Translations under genes and position numbers: made by a program
Shown here: piece after piece, positions 59,478-64,000 of the stretch
Numbering within the stretch: the first letter of the stretch is position 1
Layout of the letters: every line of letters starts with the position of its first letter
Notes under the pieces: generated by a model
Databases searched by the model: none
Told to the model about the DNA's origin: nothing
Seen by the model: the letters and a program-made list of their open reading frames with translations, nothing else
Assembly (NCBI RefSeq): GCF_004124325.1
Contig: NZ_QBDT01000001.1
Coordinates: forward strand, 1,612,001 to 1,676,000
Direction: 5' to 3'
Origin: Streptomyces sp. L2
Lineage (GTDB): Bacteria > Actinomycetota > Actinomycetes > Streptomycetales > Streptomycetaceae
Length of the DNA: 64,000 nt

Positions 59478-60157
59478 TGATCGAGGTCCTGGTCGTGGAC
59501 GACGACACCCGGGTCGCCCGGGTCAACGCCGCCTACGTGGAGAAAGTGCCCGGATTCCACGTGGCCGGCGAGGCGCACAGCGCGGCCGAGGCGCTGGACC
59601 GGATGGAGACACTGCCGCACCTCGACCTGGTGCTGATGGACCACTATCTGCCCGACGACACGGGCCTCGCGGTCGTACGGGAGATGCGCCGGCGCGGCCA
59701 CCAGACCGACGTGATCATGGTGACCGCGGCCCGGGACGTCTCCACGGTCCAGTCAGCGATGCGGCACGGGGCGCTGCAGTACCTGGTGAAACCGTTCGCC
59801 TTCGCGGGACTGCGGGCCAAGCTGGAGGCGTACGCCCGACTGCGCCGGACCCTGGACGGCGGTGGCGAGGCGGAACAGGCCGAGGTGGACCGCATCTTCG
59901 GGGCGCTGTCCGCGTCGTCGGAGCCAGGGCTGCCCAAGGGGCACTCCCCCACCACGGCGCAGCTGGTGCGCCAGGCGCTGATGAACGGCGAGGGGCCGCT
60001 GTCCGCCCAGGAGATCGCCGAACGCACCGGGCTGAGCCGCCAGACCGCCCAGCGCTACCTGAAGCTCCTGGAGCGCACGGGACGGGCCCGGCTGACCCTG
60101 AAATACGGCGACGCGGGCCGCCCGGAACACCGTTACGTGTGGGCGACCCGCGCCTGA
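59477..60157 (+). CDS. CitB/DcuR-type response regulator
   Basis: Regulator of 226 aa. Receiver (1-120): LVVDDDTRVARVNAAYVEKV, phospho-acceptor in DLVLMDHYLPDDTG, Lys in YLVKPFAF. The C-terminal HTH (about 165-215) has LSAQEIAERTGLSRQTAQRYLKLLE. A pair with the overlapping kinase gene, expected to control a carboxylate or similar transporter; the adjacent ABC operon is a candidate. Confidence 0.92.
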   Translation: MIEVLVVDDDTRVARVNAAYVEKVPGFHVAGEAHSAAEALDRMETLPHLDLVLMDHYLPDDTGLAVVREMRRRGHQTDVIMVTAARDVSTVQSAMRHGALQYLVKPFAFAGLRAKLEAYARLRRTLDGGGEAEQAEVDRIFGALSASSEPGLPKGHSPTTAQLVRQALMNGEGPLSAQEIAERTGLSRQTAQRYLKLLERTGRARLTLKYGDAGRPEHRYVWATRA

Positions 60158-60197
60158 GCGGGCTTCGAACCGGCTTCGCGGCGGCCCGGCCGGCCGC

Positions 60198-60239
60198 GGC
60201 TACTTGGCCGCGCCTACTTGGCCGCGGCTACTTGGCCGC
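60198..60239 (-). repeat. Three 14-bp repeats across the substrate-binding protein stop
   Basis: Tandem copies of GGCTACTTGGCCGC (the middle one with GCC at its start) at 60198, 60212 and 60226. Each carries AAG-TAG on the minus strand, so the gene's AAK-stop end is triplicated. Confidence 0.85.
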
Positions 60240-61283
60240 GTCGACGAACTCCGTCGTGTACGTCTTGCTGAGGTCCACCTTGGCGTTCTTGATGTTCGGG
60301 TTGAACGCCTTGAGGACCTTCTCGACGGTCTGCGGCCCGTTCTGGGGCATCACGCCGTCGTCGGTGAACATCGGCAGGGTGCTCTTGATCGACTCCGCGT
60401 AGAGCTTCTTGTTGCCCTGCGAGTAGTCGGCGGGCATCTTGGCCGCGATCTCGGACGCGCTGTGCGTGGACATCCACTTGAGCGTCTTGACGAACGCGTT
60501 GACCAGCTTCTGGACGGTCTCCTTGTGCCCGTTCACCCAGTCCGTCTGCATGTACAGACTGGACGACGGGTACGGGCCGCCGAGCGCCTTCTGCGAGCCC
60601 TCGGGCGTCCGCATGTCGAGGAGGACCTTGCCGGCCTTTTTGTCCAGGATCGTGGCGACGGTCGGGTCGGTCGTCATACCGGCGTCGATCGAGCCCTGCT
60701 GCAGCGCCGCGATGAACGTCGGCCCCGCTCCCACGGCGACCGGGGTGAAGTCGCTGACCTTCACGCCGTTCTTGACGGCGAGGTACTTGGTCAGGAAGTC
60801 GGTCGAGGAGCCGAGACCCGTGATGCCGAGCTTCTTCCCCTTGAAGTCCTCGGGCGAGGAGATGCTCCCCGACTGCTTGGCGGAGACGACCTCCACCTCG
60901 CCGGGCGCGTGCGAGAACTGCACAACGGACTCCACGGACTTGCCCTTGGTCTGCAGGTCGAGGGTGTGGTCGTAGAAGCCGACCGCGCCCTGGACCTGGC
61001 CGGAGACGAGCGCGGTCTCGGCCTGGACACCGGCGGGCTCGCTGAGCAGCTCCACGTCGAGGCCCTCGGAGTCGAAGTAGCCGAGCCGCTGGGTCAGCAT
61101 CGCCGGCATGTAGATGACCTTGTCCAGGCCGCCGACCATGATCTTGACCTTCGTGCCCTTGCCGTCACCCTTGCTGCCGGCGGTGGAGGTGCTGCTCGCC
61201 GCGTCGTTGGCGCAGGCGGTCAGCGAGGAGAGGGCGAGCAGTCCGGAGGCGGCGAGCGCGGCGTATCTGGCGGTCTTGCGCAT
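60228..61283 (-). CDS. NitT/TauT-type ABC transporter substrate-binding lipoprotein
   Basis: Lipoprotein of 351 aa. The signal ends in lipobox LTAC (Cys24), followed by a Ser/Thr/Gly linker. The SsuA/THI5-like fold has VGGLDKVIYMPAMLTQRLGYFDSEGLDVEL, GSSTDFLTKYLAVKNGV and SIDAGMTTDPTVATIL. This family binds nitrate, sulfonates, pyrimidine precursors or similar. Last gene of an ATPase-permease-SBP operon. Confidence 0.9.
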   Translation of the reverse strand: MRKTARYAALAASGLLALSSLTACANDAASSTSTAGSKGDGKGTKVKIMVGGLDKVIYMPAMLTQRLGYFDSEGLDVELLSEPAGVQAETALVSGQVQGAVGFYDHTLDLQTKGKSVESVVQFSHAPGEVEVVSAKQSGSISSPEDFKGKKLGITGLGSSTDFLTKYLAVKNGVKVSDFTPVAVGAGPTFIAALQQGSIDAGMTTDPTVATILDKKAGKVLLDMRTPEGSQKALGGPYPSSSLYMQTDWVNGHKETVQKLVNAFVKTLKWMSTHSASEIAAKMPADYSQGNKKLYAESIKSTLPMFTDDGVMPQNGPQTVEKVLKAFNPNIKNAKVDLSKTYTTEFVDAAK

Positions 61284-61368
61284 GACGGTTCACGTCCTTG
61301 TGGGAGAGCGGGGCGGGAAGGGGGTGTCTGGGAACGCTCGGCCTCGGGCGGCCGGGTGCGGGCCGGGC

Positions 61369-62232
61369 TCAGTGGCCGGAGTTAGCCGGCTTCCACCGGA
61401 AGACGCGGTGCTCGGCGAAGGTCAGCAGGCCCTCGGCCAGGAGGGCGACGACCGCGAGGATGACCATCGCGGCGTAGACGCCGGCGGCGTTGAAGGTGCC
61501 CTGCGACGCGGCGACGAGCAGGCCGATGCCCTTGGTGGCGCCGATGTACTCGCCGACGATGGCGCCGATCAGGGCGAAGCCGAAGCTGATGTGAAGGCTG
61601 GTGAAGATCCAGGAGGTCGCCGAGGGGACGACCACCTGCAGCGTCACCCTGCGATCACTCGCGCCGAGGATGCGGGCGTTGGCCACCAGGTTGCGGTCGA
61701 CCTCACGGGCGCCCTGGAAGGCGTTGAAGAACACCGGGAAGAACACCAGCACCACGGCCGAGGCGACCTTGGAGGCGGGGCCGAGCCCGAACCAGATCAC
61801 GAAGATCGGGGCCAGGACGATCCTGGGGAGGGAGTTGAGCACCTTGATGAACGGGCCGAGGACCTCCGCGAGGAAGGTGATCCGCCCCAGCGCGATACCG
61901 AAGACCACACCGGCGACCACGCCGAGGACCCAGCCGAGCAGAGCCTCCTGCAAGGTGGCCCAGATCTGCTCGCCCAGCGAGCCCTGGGCCGTTCCGTGCA
62001 TCACCCAGGTGGAGATCTGGTCCCAGATCTTCGAGGGCATCGAGAAGTTGAACGGATCGATGATCTTCGCGCGGGAGAGCCACTCCCACAGCCCGAGGAA
62101 GGCCACGAGGACCAGGGCGCGGGTCGCGTTGACGACGACCTTGTGCCGGCGTGCGGCACGCGCGCGTGACTGTGCGCGGTCGGGGGTCTTGACGGTGTCG
62201 ACGACGGGCGTGCTGAGAACCTCAGGCGACAT
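61369..62232 (-). CDS. NitT/TauT-type ABC transporter permease
   Basis: Inner-membrane permease of 287 aa with about six TM helices. EAA-type loop (GASDRRVTLQVVVPSATSWIF) near 185-205, matching SsuC/TauC. A basic 40-residue N-terminus. The ATG at 62232 follows AGAGGTG, and its 5' end overlaps the ATPase gene by 11 bp. Confidence 0.9.
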   Translation of the reverse strand: MSPEVLSTPVVDTVKTPDRAQSRARAARRHKVVVNATRALVLVAFLGLWEWLSRAKIIDPFNFSMPSKIWDQISTWVMHGTAQGSLGEQIWATLQEALLGWVLGVVAGVVFGIALGRITFLAEVLGPFIKVLNSLPRIVLAPIFVIWFGLGPASKVASAVVLVFFPVFFNAFQGAREVDRNLVANARILGASDRRVTLQVVVPSATSWIFTSLHISFGFALIGAIVGEYIGATKGIGLLVAASQGTFNAAGVYAAMVILAVVALLAEGLLTFAEHRVFRWKPANSGH

Positions 62233-63037
62233 GGGCGGCACCTCTTTCACGGGTGATGCGGACCTCTTCGCCGAGGGACTCCCAGATCTCGCGGTAGATC
62301 TCGATGAACCGCGGCTCCAGGCGGACGGACTCGACCTTGCGCGGCCGGGGCAGGTCGATGTCGAAGACCTGCTTGACGGTCGCCGGGCCGGCGGTCATCA
62401 CGACGACCTTGTCGGCCAGCGCGATGGACTCCTCCAGGTCGTGGGTGACGAAGACGACGGACGCGCCCGTGCCCTCCCACAGCTCCAGCAGCTCGTCCGA
62501 CATCAGCGCCCGGGTCTGCACGTCGAGCGCGGAGAACGGCTCGTCCATCAGCAGGATCTCGGGGTCGTTGACGAAGGTGGCGGCGAGAGCGACACGCTTG
62601 CGCTGGCCGCCGGAGAGCTGGTGCGGATAGCGGTCCTCGAAGGCGGCGAGGCCGACGCGGGCCAGCCACTCGCGGGCCCGCTCCTTGGCCTCGGCCTTGG
62701 GCACGCCGCGGAAGCGTGGCCCGGCCATGACGTTGGACAGGACCGTGCGCCAGGGGAAGGTGGCGTCCTGCTGGAAGACGAAACCGACCTTGTCGCCGAC
62801 GCCGTCGACCGGTTCGCCGGCCACCAGCACCTCGCCCTCGGTGGGCTCCTCCAGACCGCTGACCAGGGTCAGTGTGGTGGACTTGCCGCAGCCGGTGGGT
62901 CCGACGACGGCGACGAACTCACCACGCCGGACGGTGAGGTCCAGACCGTGCACGGCCGTGTGCAGACCCCCCGACGGGGTCTTGAAAATCTTGCTCGCGC
63001 CCCGGAGCTCGATGGCGGGGCTGGTGTCTGCGCTCAT
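62222..63037 (-). CDS. NitT/TauT-type ABC transporter ATP-binding protein
   Basis: ATPase of 271 aa: Walker A GPTGCGKSTTL, Q-loop FVFQQDATFPW, signature LSGGQRKRVALA, Walker B LLMDEPFSALD and VTHDLEES, as in SsuB/TauB. The ATG at 63037 starts MSADTS. First gene of the transporter operon, divergent from a second CitB-type regulator, with an inverted repeat between them. Confidence 0.93.
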   Translation of the reverse strand: MSADTSPAIELRGASKIFKTPSGGLHTAVHGLDLTVRRGEFVAVVGPTGCGKSTTLTLVSGLEEPTEGEVLVAGEPVDGVGDKVGFVFQQDATFPWRTVLSNVMAGPRFRGVPKAEAKERAREWLARVGLAAFEDRYPHQLSGGQRKRVALAATFVNDPEILLMDEPFSALDVQTRALMSDELLELWEGTGASVVFVTHDLEESIALADKVVVMTAGPATVKQVFDIDLPRPRKVESVRLEPRFIEIYREIWESLGEEVRITRERGAAHVA

Positions 63038-63082
63038 GGCCCGGGACGGTAGATGTGGCCCCCGCCACAGCAGCAGTCTTGT

Positions 63083-63124
63083 GAGCACATGCCGTTCTTT
63101 TGCTCGCAAGAGCCTGTTGTGCTC
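63083..63124. promoter_or_regulatory. GAGCACA / TGTGCTC inverted repeat in a divergent promoter
   Basis: GAGCACA (63083-63089) and TGTGCTC (63118-63124), 28 bp apart, lie between the ABC operon and the second response regulator; a candidate binding site for that regulator. Confidence 0.5.
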
Positions 63125-63196
63125 ATTCTGCTCGGGTTACAACTGCGGAGCCGAAACACGGGCCAAGCGCTCGCCGGCCTTGTGAGGAGAGGCCCG

Positions 63197-63889
63197 ATGA
63201 TTGACGTCCTGGTGGTGGACGACGACTTCCGCGTCGCCGAGATAAACGCCAAGTACGTGGGAAAGGTTCCCGGCTTCCGGGTCACCGCCCGCGCGCACAG
63301 CGCTGCCCAGGCGCTGGCCGCCGTCGAACGCCACTCGGTCGACCTCGTGCTGCTCGACCACTACCTGCCCGACGAGACCGGCCTGGACCTCGTGCACCGC
63401 ATGCGCGAACACGGCCACGGCACCGACGTCATCATGATCACCGCGGCCAGCGACGTGACGACCGTCCAGAAGGCGATGCGCCTGGGCGCCCTGCACTACC
63501 TGGTCAAACCCTTCACCTTCGCCGCGCTGCGCACCCGTCTGGAGTCCTACGCGGCGCTGCGCCGCACCGTCGACCGGGTCGGCGGCCGCGGACTCACCGG
63601 CCAGGAGCAGGTCGACCGCATCTTCGGCGCCCTGCGGACGGCCCCCGCGCCCTCGGCCCCCGGCCTGCCCAGCGGCCACTCGGAACCCACCACGGATCTC
63701 ATCTGCGACGTCCTGCACCGGGCCGAGCACCCCCTGTCCGCCCACGAGGTGGCCGCCGAGACCGGCCTGAGCCGCTCCACCGCCCAGCGCTACCTCCGCC
63801 ACCTGGAACAGGCGGGCCGCTTGCGCCTGTCCCTGAAGTACGGCGACACCGGCCGGCCGGAACACCGCTACGCGTGGGTGGCGCCCTGA
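63197..63889 (+). CDS. Second CitB/DcuR-type response regulator
   Basis: Regulator of 230 aa, paralogous to the one at 59477. Receiver LVVDDDFRVAEINAKYVGKVPGF, phospho-acceptor in DLVLLDHYLPDETG, Lys in YLVKPFTF; HTH LSAHEVAAETGLSRSTAQRYLRHLE. The ATG follows GAGGAGAGG. No kinase gene is adjacent in the window. Divergent from the ABC operon, which it probably regulates. Confidence 0.9.
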   Translation: MIDVLVVDDDFRVAEINAKYVGKVPGFRVTARAHSAAQALAAVERHSVDLVLLDHYLPDETGLDLVHRMREHGHGTDVIMITAASDVTTVQKAMRLGALHYLVKPFTFAALRTRLESYAALRRTVDRVGGRGLTGQEQVDRIFGALRTAPAPSAPGLPSGHSEPTTDLICDVLHRAEHPLSAHEVAAETGLSRSTAQRYLRHLEQAGRLRLSLKYGDTGRPEHRYAWVAP

Positions 63890-63926
63890 GCGGGCGACCG
63901 CCGTGGCAGCGTCGGGGACCGCGGGA

Positions 63927-64000
63927 CTACGCGGCTCCGGCGCCGGTCAGCGAGCGCACCTCGGTCTCCGCGTACTTGGCCTCGTCGGCGGCCTCGTCCG
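63927..64000 (-). CDS. 3' end of a minus-strand gene (partial)
   Basis: The last 23 codons read DEAADEAKYAETEVRSLTGAG then AA-stop (TAG), with good codon bias and an acidic helical tail. The rest lies beyond the window, so the product cannot be named. Confidence 0.6.
   Translation of the reverse strand, partial: DEAADEAKYAETEVRSLTGAGAA

Overview
The window is a high-GC actinobacterial chromosome segment, almost certainly Streptomyces. Codons are strongly GC3-biased, GTG and TTG starts are common, and the gene content is typical of the genus: SepH, CutRS, KdpDE, an HPr (ptsH) preceded by a DasR-type operator, chitinase and LPMO genes with chitin-responsive operators, DUF3093/DUF3159/DUF3710/DUF4193/DUF5998 genes, topoisomerase IV subunit A and a coproporphyrin-type ferrochelatase. 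No rRNA, tRNA or CRISPR array was seen.

Layout. 1-9000 is an exported and accessory block: fasciclin lipoprotein, AA10 LPMO, DoxX-like protein, multidomain GH18 chitinase, a dehydrogenase with a divergent LysR regulator, and a TetR regulator with a divergent membrane protein. 9164-13105 is a compact att-flanked island with one large gene, an SF1 helicase fused to a phospholipase-D-type nuclease and a DUF5710-like tail. It resembles the single-protein (type II) Mokosh anti-phage system. The island sits at the 3' end of a TRAM-domain RNA methyltransferase gene, and a displaced copy of that 3' end lies at the far side. 14481-15001 is a 15-unit, 34/35-bp minisatellite. 15001-23380 is rich in potassium functions: a KimA-like permease, a TrkA-domain pair and orphan kdpDE, interleaved with a DUF3159 membrane protein and an OB-fold protein.

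23524-38381 is core chromosome: ABC ATPase, DUF3710, dut, PaaI thioesterase, DUF3093, DUF4193, CutRS, inositol monophosphatase, ferrochelatase, MFS, FAD-linked lactone oxidase, SepH and rhodanese. 38693-46999 holds a VOC protein, a DUF4232 exported protein, thymidine kinase, an alkaline-phosphatase-superfamily hydrolase, DUF5998, a GNAT/acyl-CoA-ligase fusion, HPr and a GntR regulator. 47205-54160 holds an M23 peptidase preceded by a probable c-di-AMP (ydaO) riboswitch, a pair of M16 peptidases and topoisomerase IV subunit A. 54157-64000 holds a G3E GTPase, an HTH-citrate synthase fusion, an iron-box-controlled sucrase/ferredoxin-like protein, a CitA/DcuS-type kinase with its regulator, a NitT/TauT ABC transporter, a second CitB/DcuR-type regulator and the 3' end of one more gene.

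Connections. Chitin/GlcNAc control links the LPMO, the chitinase and ptsH through GGTCTAGACC-type operators. c-di-AMP and potassium physiology probably link the riboswitch-controlled wall hydrolase with the KimA/Trk/Kdp group. A dispersed Streptomyces intergenic repeat (core GGGGCGCGGGGAACTGCGCG) occurs three to four times, once inside a coding sequence. All functional calls come from reading the sequence; no database search was run.
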